Shown here piece by piece: positions 34,385 to 56,000 of a stretch of DNA of 64,000 bases. The stretch is from Branchiostoma lanceolatum (Eukaryota > Chordata > Leptocardii > Amphioxiformes > Branchiostomatidae): contig NC_089724.1 in NCBI RefSeq assembly GCF_035083965.1, positions 34,104,722-34,168,721 on the forward strand, in the 5' to 3' direction. The notes below the pieces were generated by a model that worked only from the letters and a program-made list of their open reading frames with translations, ran no database searches and was not told the origin of the DNA. A program made the position numbers and the translations under genes. Each line of letters begins with the position of its first letter. Within the stretch, counting starts at the first letter, position 1.

Positions 34385-34760
34385 ACATTCCTTTATAGTT
34401 CAACTGGTAACAGCCTCATGTTTCCAATTAGTTGCTAACTGGAATCCGCGGTTCAATCCTGGGTCAGAACATTTCAGCTGGGGCTGCACATGTTTTCGGC
34501 AGGGACGTAAATGGGGTCCCGCGTTAGATGATCATGGGGGCCCTCGGGAAAGGGCTAGCAACCCATTTCTGTAAAATATGCCCTTCTACTGAGACAGCAA
34601 GGGAATTTGATGACCTACGTGCCACTAGACACTACATGGTGAATAGCAGCAATAACCCTGTATCTCCAAGCAGATGTAGAGTCTGGCTCTGTGTTTTGAA
34701 AGCAATGCGGGCAACTAGAAAGGCGCGTCAAAGTGCGTCTAGATCTCACAAATCTGCTTG
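34385..34760 (+). mobile_element. SINE family C, copy 1
   Basis: Matches 57190-57535: ttcaactggtaacagcct, ggttcaatcctgggtc (B-box-like), ggggctgcacatg, gggaaagggctagcaaccc and gagacagcaagg occur in the same order. Confidence 0.7.
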
Positions 34761-35825
34761 ATCCTTGGGCCGACCCTACATTTAGAGACAGTAGGTCAGG
34801 GTCACCCACTTTCCTAGACACGCCCTTTAATCGACCTCTTTTGAGACTCAGATTCGAACCGAAGGATGTGTTTAAAGGTTCATAATGGCGTTAGGATCAT
34901 ATCATTTCCAAACTACCATAATTGTCAAGCTAAAAACATCCTTTAAAAGCTGACACCTTCCCACGTCGTAATTGTGAGTTTGCTTTGCCAGATTTAGTCG
35001 TTTAGGCAAAAAAGGAAGAGATTTGTCGGGTCATGGCTGATTCGAATCTGAGTTTTAAAAAGAGAGGTCCATTTTACGGGGTGCTGGAGTTTAAAGGGAC
35101 TCTTATATAGTAGTCTAGTCTCATCTTATACTACATCATTCTTCTTTAGAGTAGAGAAGATTAGTTATCTATAATCGTTGTTGAACAGCAGAAGTTGCCA
35201 GAACGGTTGTATCTTATTCAAGCTTAAGGGATTAAAAAAAAGTCATTGCAATATGACGCTTATCCTTTCAGTTCTATCCCTGTTTGTATCATAAATGTTG
35301 ACAAATACGTACGATTCACTTATTCGCACGTCTTGTCAAACATTTTCTTTTCCATAATGTACAAGTGACGGCAAGAAAATAAATTGAGTACAACTCGAGT
35401 CCGCCGTCACTTCGTCTGTGTCACTTCATATGTATTATTTGATGTTTTCTTTGAATAAGAAAAAAAAAATACTACGTAAGATTTAATTTCATGCGACGTA
35501 CAAAAGGCATGGATTAATACGGAATGTTGTTAATGAAATGTAATGAAATAATAAGGAATACAAGAAAAAGAATGTTCACCATCCTTTTCATTCGTACTTA
35601 GAAATCATGTATAACATTTACATCTAGTGGCCTAAGAAATGAAATCGCCACATCTGCCCAACACGTTTTCTTCAGACTTTGTATATACCCTGCTAAAGAC
35701 CTAGAGGTTAGAGAGGTCGTCTACAGTCATGCTCCGATAGCTTGCCAAACGCCTCTGTCCCCAGGTTACCATGACGACGCCTTTACGTCATGTGCGTCAT
35801 CATTTCCACATGGCTCACTTCCGCT

Positions 35826-35926
35826 ACTCTCCAAGCAGATGAGTGGTTCCGGCTGGACAAAGTAGAAAGCCCGATAAAAACGCCTTAAAACACGTAAAAC
35901 TCCAGCCATTCCTCTGCTTGGAGAGT
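35826..35926. repeat. Palindromic element with CTCCAAGCAGA ends
   Basis: Starts actctccaagcagatg and ends ctgcttggagagt, with arms of about 30 bp. The same end sequence occurs alone at 34664, 38049, 53040 and 63223. Confidence 0.8.
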
Positions 35927-35999
35927 ACACTTCCGCGGACAAACGAAACATCCAAGAATGTAGGGTTTGGCTCAGTGTTTTACGTGTTTTCTGTATGAG

Positions 36000-36262
36000 T
36001 GTGTATGCGTGTATGTATGTATGTGTGTGTTTGTGTGTGAGTGTGTGTTAGCGTGTTTGTGTATGTGTGTGAGTGTTTGTGTATGTGTGTTTGCGTATGT
36101 GTGTTTGTGTGTGTGTTCGTGTGTGTGTGTGTTTGTGCGTGTGTTCCTGTGCTTTTGTGTATGTGTTTGTGTGTGTTTGTGTGTGTATGTGTATTTGTGT
36201 ATATTTTTGCGTGTGTGTTTGTGTATGTGTGTGTGTATGTGTGTGTGTGGTGGGGGGGTGCG
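36000..36262. repeat. (GT)n-rich region
   Basis: GTGTGTTT-type repeat with many small interruptions; open frames on both strands here are artefacts. Confidence 0.95.
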
Positions 36263-36429
36263 TGTGCGCCGCGTTAAACAGACGTACAAAATGACGCAAA
36301 ACACACTTGGAGAGAAAGGTCAAGCCCATACAGCTCTGTGTTGGTTAAATTTACAGGTCACTATTCTAAAAGAGGTTATTTTCCTTCTCAGGCTTCTTTT
36401 TCTCAATCATTTCTTCTTCCTTTCAACTT

Positions 36430-36765
36430 GAAGGAAATTCTTGAGAGGAGGCCCAATGCTTTTTCGATAGCTAATAGCGCAATGCGGCTTTGCTACGGCT
36501 CCTGTATCTGGAGCTATTTATGGCTCGCTTTTAGTGCCAAGTCACTGGGCCATCCCGAGTTTTCTCGATAAGTGTTTCTTGATTCTTTTACGTGCACGTT
36601 TGACGCCTGAGGGTAGGGCATAAAAAGCCCTCATACACGTGAACGGCGCCGCCGGCTTTACGTCGCCATCCGAAATGACGAATGACATATCTCTCAAACA
36701 CAGTTCCAGCAGGGTTTGAACTTCCGTTCTCTGGATCTACGGGATTTGATCCAATCTACTAAAGG
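36430..36765 (-). mobile_element. SINE family A, reverse copy
   Basis: The complement aligns with 3640-3940 throughout, including gtcatttcggatggcgacgt, cacgtaaaagaatc and cttatcgagaaa, plus the B-box-like gaagttcaaaccctg. Confidence 0.8.
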
Positions 36766-38999
36766 CAAATGTTTCCTGAATCATTTCTTGGAAATTCACT
36801 AGGAAAAGAAGAATGAAGGAAGTTTCTATCAAGATTCTAGCGGTATCTTTGGCAGCACTGTCTTCACGGTCCGTTACCATGGTCACGGGAAGATGACGTG
36901 TCCGAATGTTTACCCAGATGTGCCGCTCCAGGGGCTTCATTCTGGGAATCAAGGGTCAGGGTGCTTCCGGTGGGTATAAAAACAACCGTCGCGATCTTGC
37001 AGCAACAGTCAACCGCAGCATTTCCGAGGAGACAGCGGACGCTATTTGCACTGATCAGGGGGCCGAGTCCACTGCTAGCAGACAGGACACCTATTCCATT
37101 CCAGAGACCACAGTAACCGCAAGAGACACATTGTTCGGATTCCGACCTCTGGATTCCAACTAGACCGCGTGTAACGTAAGTATGTTGGAGCAAATGTGTA
37201 TTACGTATACGTAGTCTGCATGCTGGGACAAATGTCCAACTCAAGCAAACATGGAGTTGGATCTAAACTAAATCTTTCGGTTTTAGAGGGTGCACTCGTA
37301 GACCAATGACTCACCATTGGAATATTGAATATTACCATTATAGTGATTTTTATCATGTGATAGAAGGTTATTAGTTTAATGTGCCGATTTTGCTTATCAC
37401 TGCGATTGCTGAAGAATAGGAGTGTGAATACTTGGTTTTGGGGAAGGTTCGGTTGCAGAGGGTTCGTTTATAGGAAAGGTACGTTTAATTAGAATATTTT
37501 CGACCTTTTTATTTCCTCTTTGCAAACTATTGGGTGTCATGATGTATTGGGTCTTGTTTCGGTCGTATTTCGAATTCCGTATGCCCGAAACTCGAGGGTG
37601 GTGTTATTGGAAGTTTTATAGTGGGCTTGGAGGGCTGTATAAGTTAAACTAAACAGATTATTTGGGAAGTACTAAGAACGTACGTGTGAAGTAATAGCAG
37701 TACAAACAGAGCTGTTTTATTTGTACGTCGCTGTCAAATTTTGAGGAACAAGCATCACCGTGTACTTTATACTACAACCAAAGAGGTTAGCATGGAATTA
37801 CATCCATGTTGGTAGTTAACCGTGATATAGTACGGAGCTAAAACCTTGCATTGAAGTTGTATGCATGCAACCACATTGCTGCAGACTATCGTAGAACGTG
37901 ACTGGAATTATAGTGCTTGTTGGAAGCCTAAGAGCACGAGTCCCGCTGAACTCTTGAGGGGGGTAACCTTGAAAAACAGTCAGTGGGTCACCACAACCCC
38001 AGCCTACTGACTCTGTACCAAGGGCCCTAGAGCAGGGACCTGAGCACTCTCCAAGCAGATGTAGGGTGTTCTGTTCCGCACTTTTTATACCATCTAGCCT
38101 GACATGTATCTGTCAAATGGAATTCAAACATTTCACTGTCACTGGAGGTGTCTTGGCAGATTCAGAGTTTAGTAAATTCGATAACAATTGTTATATGCAA
38201 TGCAACATTTGGATTGTTCAAAATGTGTCAGTTAAGCCACATAATTCTCAGTAGACCCCCCACCACCCACATACATACATGTAATTTCTGTACGACCCTT
38301 GTACATGCGTTATTTACTTATTGATCTATTTATCAGATAAGACAGCTGGCAAATTGTTTTTTCCAGGGGACATAGAATTGACACAGATGGACTCATGATA
38401 TTGAAGAAGGGGAAAACAGCCTCACTGCTTTCTTCTTAAATCAGATTTCTAAATCCTGATTTTCTCCTTAATTTCAAGTTCACTGTGTTGAATTTGACTT
38501 TTCGCCTTTGGGTAAGGGGATCCGACTTCAACATCCAACAATTATGTTACACTGTATCATTTGCTTCATGCACATGAAATTAAGTTTATCACGTTTGTTA
38601 CAAGTATGGTCATCATATTTCGTTACAATTTCGTCTACTTAACTTGTGAAATGATTAGCGATTTGCCATGGTGCTGCAGTGGAAATTCAGGTTTTGATAT
38701 CTCGTGTTCTGAACATGTTATGGTCATGATTTTCAAGTAGTAAATAGCTCTTGGGAGGGAGAGCAAGTGATGTAGGTTCCCCCCCCCCCCTAGCGTCTTT
38801 TTTTTAACTGCAGGAGCCGATTTCGTTTCAAACTTTGAGAGAAAATAATATAGGTTTGCCACCACTACGTCTGTAATGTCTTCCAGCTTGAATTTTAAAC
38901 AAAGAAAATCTATATTTAGCATTCTGACACGGTTTTCATTATACCTTATCTGTAGAGACATCCTTTGTACGGAGGCTACACCGTACGTACCGGTCCGAC

Positions 39000-46579
<7,580 letters not shown>

Positions 46580-49500
46580 AATCCTAGGCGCTCGTTTCAT
46601 TTTCCATGAGAAACAGGGGACCGATATATAAGTGACAGATAACAGACACGTTTGGGATAAAACGATTAACTACAACATGTACAAGCATACAACTTTGGTA
46701 CCCTACGTTTATGTCTTCGAATGTCTAAAATTTAGTGTCTGAAATGAATCGCTGTAAAGTTTATAAGGAGGTCCATAGTTCCAACTGCGTGTGCGCAGCG
46801 AAATGCATTGTGGGTAAGGCCCCTGAGACATTAAAAAAAAACTCTTCACCTTTGACATATTACCTACAATGCAGTTCGCTGCACATGCACATTTTGTAAA
46901 AGTGAACCGCCTTATTATACTTCGAACATGTCCCTGCAATGCTGCATTTTTTTTTTTTCAAAATCAGAAAATATTCAAGCGGATGAATTTGAGAACAATG
47001 AAATTCAATTGATGGCTAAACTGACAATAAAATCAGAAATGACAAATAGTCTTTGTCGTCTTGCATTTTAATATCGTATAGAAAGCAATACATACAAGAC
47101 ATATCCCCGACCACCTAACAGTACAATCTTATCAAAAGTTGTATTCAAATTCTACAAATGGCTTAACATTACATTACATCATGTATAGCTAGTTTCCAGC
47201 TGACAAAACTAGACTTAAGAAGTGTAAATTCCCTCTAAATGTATCTTTGTCATGATTGAGAATGCAACAATTACATCCCTGAAAAGAGCAATACATTGTA
47301 TAATGTGCACTGGAATTCAGGAACAGACATAGACGTGTACAGTTCTGCATGTATGCAACAATTAACATCTTAACCATACACTCCTTTCCTAAAGCGTATA
47401 TCTCACTTGACTGCCCCAAATGAGCACCAATAGGTGCATTTTGTCCCCTGAAATTGCGATTTTTTATAAATCAAAAAGAAATTCTCAATTGGCAAAAGGT
47501 GAACATCCTTTTTGAATTGTTCATCATTGTACATTCAGTATTTCTTTTTTTATTTCAGTGGTAACAGCGTGATATCTGATTAAGTCATCTTACTTAAACT
47601 ATGAATGCAACATTCCTGGTGCGGCCATTTTGTCTATTTCATCTGGGCTTCATATGCAAATATATCACAATGTACAAGTGAAAACTGGCACCGATTCGCA
47701 AAGTTGGCGCTATTTCATATCGCAATTTGGCACCGTTCAGTGAGATGTTAGCTTTAGAGGCGTTTTGAATTTCAGTGCCATGTATCATATACATTTTGTA
47801 TACACACTATCATCGGAGTCCTTAAAACAAGCTGGATGGTTTAAAGACAGGCGTCACATTATCCTCTTTGGGCAGAAAGAAACAATCCTAAGCGCTAGGT
47901 CATGTCTGTTGTAGAAATATAGTATTTGGAAGAAAATTGTTCTTTTGAGAGTATTCTGGTACACTGGATAATTTTCCCTTTTCAATAGTGTTGGTTTACA
48001 ATTAGTAAATGCAGAAATGTTCGCCAGGTTTTAATTTTGCGGTAGGGAGAAAATGGAGTGTTTGCGGTGGTTTTGAGTTTGCGTTTGAAACGATGGTAGC
48101 ACAACAACGGCTTTTTGCGGTAGTATTAAGTTGGCGGTAAAGAGTTCACTGCGAAAAACGCGAACACAAAACCACAGCGAACATGTCTGCATTTACAGTA
48201 TCATATTCCCATGTAGCCTGGATTCATTGTAAGCTGGGCGAGTGGCAATTTGTTGGTAAACTCAAGAACAGTACAGTTCTATTTGATAGTCTGTTTCTGT
48301 TATGCAATTGGTACCATACACAAAAGCAAGCATTGAAACACTGTCAATGCACCCATGGTAGTAACACATAAAAGGGTGTGGGCAGGGAGCTTCCAAGCTG
48401 CAAATACTCGCATGAATATTGTACATGACTACATAGCATACAGTAGTTGACACAGAAATTAAAAATAGGTGAGAGGAACTGAATCTCGCTCTAAGCTTTG
48501 TGCCATAAAGTATTCTGCGCTAAGGAGCTTTGTGCAAATCAACACTACAGTATACACAAATGGCACATGTACATTGCACACATACAATGTAGGTCCAGGA
48601 AATTTACAAGTTCATACCTACAAATGTAGCGCAGAATCGATGATTGTGTACAGTAAGTTTATATCTGCTGAAGCTAAATTGTGATGCACTGAAATATGTT
48701 TTGCCCATTGCCTATTCCCAACCACTTATGCCATCATATCCGAGTGCTAAGTTATAAACCTAGCAAAAAATTGTTAGGAAAGTTGCATTCGGTTGACCTT
48801 ATCTCTGTTGCTAGTTTAACAATGGTGTTGTATCATACCATTGAAAAGCTTGTTTATTATCCTTTCTGAGTAAAGGTAGCCCATTTCTTATGGTTATACA
48901 TTTTGTGGAATGAGCACCACGTCTGATTATAGAAAGAAAAGAAACTCTGTCACAACAAAAAGGACAGTGACTTTGGTACAAGTGGGTCACTGGAATCAAA
49001 AGTGCGGAAATAATTTCTGTTCTTCGAACTGGTGTTAGGTTTAGCGGGTGGTTTTCTGATCTACTACAAAAGTCTTTTTAAATGCCTAAAATACCAAATT
49101 TGGAAATACCAGAGCATGTCTTGCTTTAATATTTTGGTGATTGGCACAAGTCAATAGCAAAAATAGGATAAGTGTACATTGTAAATACACTGAAATTTGG
49201 CTCTTTTAGCACCCCCCCCCCCTCCCCTAGAAAAATAAAACATGATGCTTGCCCCACAAATGCAGTATCATAATGAATCGGACATCTTTTTCAAGGACAA
49301 AAGCAAGATTTCCCATAGTACATGTATCAGACAAAGACCAATTGTAAAATATAATGGATATCATCATCAGTCAACATGTTTTGTTGGTTGATACAAGACG
49401 GGGATGCGCCAGGTCTCCCGTCCGGGTGAATGATGTATAATGGATATACTGGTATGCTCAAATTTCTGCACTGTATTTTGTGATCCACTCAAGTCAGCCC

Positions 49501-49934
49501 TGATGCTCTTCAGACAAATAAAAAAGCATAGCAAATGGGTACGATAATTGTAAATGCTAATAAACATGCTTTCCCATGAATGATACTGTCAAACCTGGAC
49601 TTACCAACCACTCAAGGGATTGAGCAAAAATGTTGTTGATAACAGGTGGTTGCTGAGGACAGGATGGTGTTAACTACTATGTCAATTAGATTTGACTGCT
49701 TTAAATTTAATGTGGCTTGTGACTGCAAGTGGTTGCTTGCGCCAATGGTTGCCGACCAGGTTTGATTGAAACATTATACAATGCAACAAAGTAGCAACGG
49801 AGATATGACCAGCCTATGTCAAGTTTCCAACTATTTTTGCTGGGTTCACATGTACATATGGATCCTGAACCCCATCCAGACCAGGCCTAAGTTACAACAG
49901 AGTGTGTATATTGCAGGTTTTCGGCAGCGTGCCG
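46580..49934. other. Convergent 3' region between copy B and XPO7
   Basis: Probably 3' UTRs of both genes. AATAAA at 47026-47031 (plus strand) is a plausible poly(A) signal for copy B. TTTATT at 48854 is a candidate for XPO7 on the minus strand. A MITE lies at 48003-48203. No coding frame supported. Confidence 0.55.
48003..48203. mobile_element. MITE of the TTCGCGG / CATTTACAGTA family, copy 2
   Basis: Inverted ends: taaatgcagaaatgttcgcc at the left and gcgaacatgtctgcatttac at the right; interior rich in gcggt words. Confidence 0.7.
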
Positions 49935-50037
49935 TTAGTTCATCATGTCGGCTGAGTTTAATCCTACCGAAGAGCTGGAGGGTGCCTTAAGGGAGTCGTT
50001 CACATCTCTTCTGAAGACAGACAAGTTTTGTGTGAAT
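49935..50037 (-). CDS. XPO7: XPO7 last exon
   Basis: Acceptor ttcacag; [20 protein letters not shown] then [13 protein letters not shown] and TAA at 49935-49937. Slightly longer than the vertebrate tail owing to extra Ser/Pro. Confidence 0.96.
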
Positions 50038-53000
50038 CTGTGAAAGGAAAAAAAGACATTGTCTTAGTATCAACACATATTCAATAGTGCTTTCATGTTG
50101 TTTGAAATGGAGCTTTGTACAGCCTAGAACCTAACCATTGTATAGCATAGAACCTCCCTGTAGCTTTTAGAAGTTTGACATATAGCCAGTAGTATTTTAT
50201 TTTTGCCTTACATTGTACCTGTTACAAACGTTGTGCAATAGACTTTGACTTGACTTGACTATTCAATGCATGAAAAATGTAAAATCTAGTAATTTTTTCT
50301 AAGTCACTTTTAGATATGGAAGCTGAACACTAATATTACTACCAGTGGACTAGCCCCCTGTTGTACTGTGTTTGCCAAGCTGTGTGGCCCAAGGGCTAAG
50401 GAAACAAAAAAGAGCACCACCCTATGCACCATACATTTTGTACAAGGTGGTAAGGATGTATGCTTGGTAAATACTGTTACAGTAAAAGGGGAAAGTTCGT
50501 GGGGATTTGATTTTGGGTTAGGGAGAAATTGGAGGGTATGCAGTGGTTTTAACCCTTTTAGGCTCGGTTTTATCAGGGATATAGAAACATGCACTGCACA
50601 TGTGTGCCGCATCCGGGATAAGGTATGATTCCCTGGAAGAAAACAGCATTGCGTGCATGTATGAGGGAGGTCAGGGGTCAAACATGTATGATTTTTACTG
50701 GGCTGAAACTCTGGCAGCTTAAGGGTTTAAACAAGGGAATAGGTGGGCAGAAGACAGGACAAAAAATTTTACAGTGGTTTTAAGTTGACGGTGAAGAGAT
50801 CACCACAAAAAACGCAAAAACAAAGCCACTGCATACCAGTGTTCTCACCAGGATTTTTTCACAGCATAGGGGTCAGGTATAGAACGCCAACTTTGCGTGG
50901 CGTAAGTCACTCGCAGAGTGCCAAAGACATGATAACGGTTGGGAGTCTGGCATCTTACCGCACAAAATTTTGAAGTTCATAACCAAATAAGACACCATTT
51001 CCTGCATTTTGAGGGAGAAATTTTGTGAAGTAAAACGTTTTTCCTCTGCCACATCCTCATTCTAAACTCCAAGCCAAATATGAACTTTTTATAACTTAAA
51101 GATTTATGAAGGTTTTTCCTAAAGAAACACCCCTACTCTCATTGAAACACAGCATCGGGGGTTCCAGATCACAGCATCGGGGGCCCCTATGCTGAAAGGG
51201 CCTGGCGAGAACACTGCGAACATTTCCCCATTTGTAGTACCTATAAAGTGGACTAGCTGTAAAACTCACCTATCTCTGTTCTTTGTGAGCAGAGATCTCT
51301 CTATCCCGTCCATGAGGTTCTCGAAGCACAGCGCCATGGCCTGCTGCTTGTCTGGGGGCTGCGAGCTGATGATGGTTTTCCTCAACTCGTTGAAATACTA
51401 GAACATAAAAACATGTCAACGTTAAAAAAGAAACACACCTTGTATCATCACTTCAATGCTTGATTTTCGCTCAAAACCACGTCTAATACATGTTAAATTT
51501 AGAAGTACTGCAGCAACAAGAATTAACGCAATTTATGAAGTGAATGGATTGATTGTGAACATGCCATAAAGCAGAAACGCAAGCACGAACACAAATGGCA
51601 AATGCAAGCAGAAACGCAAGCACAAATATATAGCGAACGCAGGCACAACCATAAGCACGAATGTATACAATCATGAATGTTAACACTTGTCTAGTTGTTT
51701 GGGATTTCAGCCAAACTACATGTGGTAATATTCAGAATACATTCATTTCCCAAACAGGGTACACAGAATATTCAAGACAAAATTACTGATTTTTTACAGA
51801 AAGCGAAAATGTATGCAGTCAATTTTAGGCTTTTGCAATGCACAACGTCAATACTACATGTAGGTTTTTGAAAAGCTTGCATAACATCCATTTTAGGCTT
51901 TTGCACTGCATGCATAATGCAACTAAGGAGTCTAACAGCGGGAAAGAAAATGACAAAATGTTTACATACTGATGTAGTTACCTCCTCATTGAGAAGAATG
52001 AGGCCCAGGAGGGGACGGGACATCGACCACTGGTTTCTGCAGTCTTCAAACATGATGATATTCAGCACCGTGGACAGCATCTAGAACACAAGCATGAGGG
52101 AGAAAATCCTTGATTATGATATTATAAGAATTTTAAATCTTTTTTGACTACCAGTAATTACTAGGGGTGGGTACAAAACCGGTATTTCTTAATGGACCGG
52201 TAAAAAAAAAGGTCCGTAAAAAATCAGTGGACCGGCCTATGGACCAATTAGAAAATTCATAGTACCAGACGGCCACATAACTGGTCTAAGAAGATACAAA
52301 ACAGCAGATTTAACGAGTCCTTTTCGAAGACGTTAGCTGTGAATCATATCTAGAAACACTTAAAGGATGAGTAAACAGACGGCGAGGAGAGTAAAGTTAT
52401 AATTTTGAGACAAAAGGGCAAACATAAGAAATTATATCGTTCCAGACATGACGTTTGGAGACTTTTACGTGTGTCTCGCTCTCCAAAATATGATGTACTG
52501 CGACACTACAATCAGGTACAGGTACAGGTCCTGGACCGGACCCTCTGGACCTGGACCTGACCTGAATTTTATGTACCAGTACCCACCCCTAGTTACTGCC
52601 TATAGGAAGGTCAGTGGCCTTTGATAGGGATACTGTTTTTGTCTGTGTTTGTTTGTGTGTTTGCAGCTATAACTCAAGATCCTTATGATGGATTCATTGA
52701 TGAAGGTTAGACATCCAGGTAACAAGATACGCCAAAAACAGTTACTCAAGCAACTAGATATTAAGATTTTAAGTTTCAAAATCTTATCCTGTTGCTTGAG
52801 TAACTATTTTTGGTGCCTTTTGATGGATTGTTTTTTTTTAGATATTTTTTTCAAATGTTGGTAGTTATTGAATTCCTGATGCAACCTGTTGATTTTGGGC
52901 ACCAGGTTCGGGTGAATTATACAAAAGTCATGTAGATCGACACTCCAAATTTGAAAGTAGTGTGGTAAAGCCTGTTACAACAGTTGTCGTTTTGCCTAGC

Positions 53001-56000
53001 GGTAGCCTGTGTTATACAAGTTGGGACCAGTTAGTATCTCTCCAAGCAGAGGTTAGGCTTCAGCTTGCTACGCTACCTTGGTTACTGCCTGGTGTTCTAA
53101 TAAACAACTACCTGGACATAAAGGAAAACAGGTTTAAAAGAAATTGTTATTCCTGGTAAAAAGGGTATCAAAAACCTTAGCCCACAACACAAACATCATA
53201 ATTACTTCAAAGTTTGCTGTATTTTGAGAATCTCTCAAATAAACAAAGTAACGCATTTCAGACAAGCTAAAAACAATGTTATACAGTGCACTTCCTAGGC
53301 AAACAAATACATGTACTAATGATTAAACCAACTCAATAATAACTGTTACGCTATATCAAATGTATTCTAGCCCTTATTGTATTGTTTATAGTATTAGTAA
53401 CTAGGATGCTATATCAAAATGTATGCTAGCCCTTATTGTATAATTGAATTATTAATAAGGATGTTAAGTTTTATTCTATACTTCTACTTTGTATTATGTT
53501 TACGAATTCTTGCCATACTTTGTACCATGTACAATTGTCGTGCAATAAACTTCTTCATCATTTTATCATCTACAAACCTGTTGGAATATTTCAGGGTGGA
53601 CCTCCAGTATTCTCAGGAATGCATCATTTTCTTGCATAGAGGAAGCCGTCGGGCGTTTCTTGTTCCCCTTGGATAATCTCTTGAATAAGTAGGTGACAAT
53701 GTGGTCCAGTGTGGCACAGCATCCCGTACAGACCATCGTATCTGCAGGGGGGAGGAAGATAGGGAAGCATTTTCGTCTCATGTTAGCATTTAACAAAAAC
53801 ACCAAGCTATGTCAGACGTCAATCAAGTTAAATATGAATTGAGTATATGCGTGTACCGGACAATGCCGTCCGCACAAGATCATTAAACAGATAAATACAT
53901 GTACAAATGTACAAGGTATCAAATCCAACTGGCATACAAAATCAAACGAGGATGACATCCTTTGGGCACCAAAAAATGATGGGAGTGTGCGAAGAACAAA
54001 CAGCTGCGGAAATATGTTGCCATTATTATAAAATCTACAATGTAATTGGTAAGGAAGGTTGAAAAAATGACTGAACGCACAAAACAAAGCAACACAATAA
54101 ATTCATTATCTTGTTTCTCACATTTTTGATTTTGGAAGACATTCCTTACTAGAGTCGATTCCACATTACCGAGAGGGTGCTTGTTGCCTTTTGTTCTAAC
54201 ATTTGTAGAACCTTTGTAACAATCTAAGGGAGATAAGTGACTGTTTAGAACAATCTCCAACATTCATGTTCTAAATAGTTTCTGCTGTGTTCCAACATGT
54301 TAGACAAATTTCTAACATTGCACATGTTATTACTCCGGGAAGGAGGAATATACCTCCTTCTGGGAGTATTGGGAATGCATTTGTTTGCGCGTTCGCAGCT
54401 ATAACTCACGATCCCGTTGTCGCATTGGTGTGTAACTTGGCATATCGTTTGCCTGGTTCGGCGTGGTGATGTACAATGTCTTTGTTACGCCGTAACTACT
54501 TTTATCGTCAATGCAATATCGAAATTGCACCCCTATAATTAATGGTAAGGGCCACTGCCTTGGCATAGCGACCATGTTATAACCCGTTACGCTTGACTGC
54601 AATACTTCAGGCAGATACGGGGTACGAAAATTTCCTACTTGCTATGATCGTATAGTCACTGTTACATTGTAAAATAGACGACGTGCATCACCACACGCAA
54701 CCTAGCTAGCGATATACCAAGTTACATACCAATGCGGCAACGGGAATTGTGAGTTTTCGCTGCGAACATGTGCCGAGTGAGCTTCAGTCTGTGTATTAAG
54801 TATGCCGTGTCCAGTCCGGCGCAGGTCGCATACTAGTTTGGCGCACGAGACGGACGGTGCACTTTTACGCACAGTGTGAAAATGGGATCTCTCTGGACCT
54901 TCAAACTTCTCATACTTGTAGTTTGTAATACGGAGGCTGTGACAATATAAAACGTTTACGCAGGGGATGAAAGATTGTTAAGATATCTCTCTCAGAATAG
55001 TGCGCGCGGGCCGCGGCCAGACTGTGTCACTTCCGGGTGGATTGAAAGATCCGGTGACCTTTGACCTTCGAGAAATGTTATGATAATACAAATAGGCTGA
55101 TAGCTATAGATCAGGCATGCCTGCAATAAATTGTGGAAAGAGAATTTACTGCATATTTGTGATTTCTGAAACATTTTAGTTTTATGGCTGAATGGTTCGT
55201 TGATCTTCAAAAGAAGCCATCTAGATCTAAATTTGTGACTTTTCCCGGAATTTCTAGATCCTATCTGTGCCATGCTGTAAAAACGTACTTTTCAGCAGGT
55301 TGACCCCTCCTGTATTAAAAAAAAAAGATAAATAAACACCTTTTCTTTACTTGCTATAAAACACTACTTGGACTGTACAGAGATGCAATTTGTGTGGGTC
55401 AATATTTTTACTTCTTTAAATACCGCTTATCAAAAATGCACTTTTCACATAGTCTCTACCAGTCTAACTACGCCAGGGTTTCACTTGCAGGCTCCGTTAC
55501 GGGCGAAATATGATCGTCACTGTGGACTGACTCTACTGGCTAATTATTATTTTTCTGGTGAATTGTACGATTCATACGCTCGTAAGAGGGCCTGGTGGAG
55601 GCTACTTTTCACACCTGGCACCACATACAATCCAGGATTCCGTTGCTGAATGGGTATGTTAAGTTAGCCTGAGTGTCATCCTGTTTTAGTTCCAGGCTCT
55701 AGAAATAAATTGTCTGTGATTCCACACCTTACATCAAGATCCATTTGCTTACAGCTGAGCAGGTCACTAGCAAAGGAAATGAACAAACACCTCATCCAAA
55801 ATTTACAAACTATAAATACTTCACGGAGAATTGTGTCCTACGGACTCTTGTTTGTATTATTTTCGAAACTGTTGGAAAATAGGTTGATCATTTGTTCCTA
55901 CATGTACATGTTCCAACATTATAACAACATGGTATAACTGGGTCAGTGGGATGGGAACCTGGGCAATTCACACATTCCTTCAAAGTATAGGGGATTAGGC

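Larger units (their letters stand above)
33623..38999. other. Spacer between divergent carboxypeptidase genes
   Basis: Carries the promoters of both genes, but I cannot identify their elements. About 60 bp of leader are conserved on each side. Otherwise repeats: a dispersed caagcaactggataaaattt copy (33890-33955), SINE C (34385), a palindrome (35826), GT repeats (36000-36260), SINE A (36430) and copies of ctccaagcagatgtag at 34664 and 38049. Nothing recognisable in 36800-38000. Confidence 0.6.

Noticed and set aside
35967..36431. Several long frames of Cys/Val or His/Thr
   Set aside because: Also products of the GTGT(TT) repeat region.
36864..37244. 126-codon minus-strand frame in the spacer
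   Set aside because: No motif, no splice context, and no similarity recognised; likely chance in a locally GC-balanced stretch.
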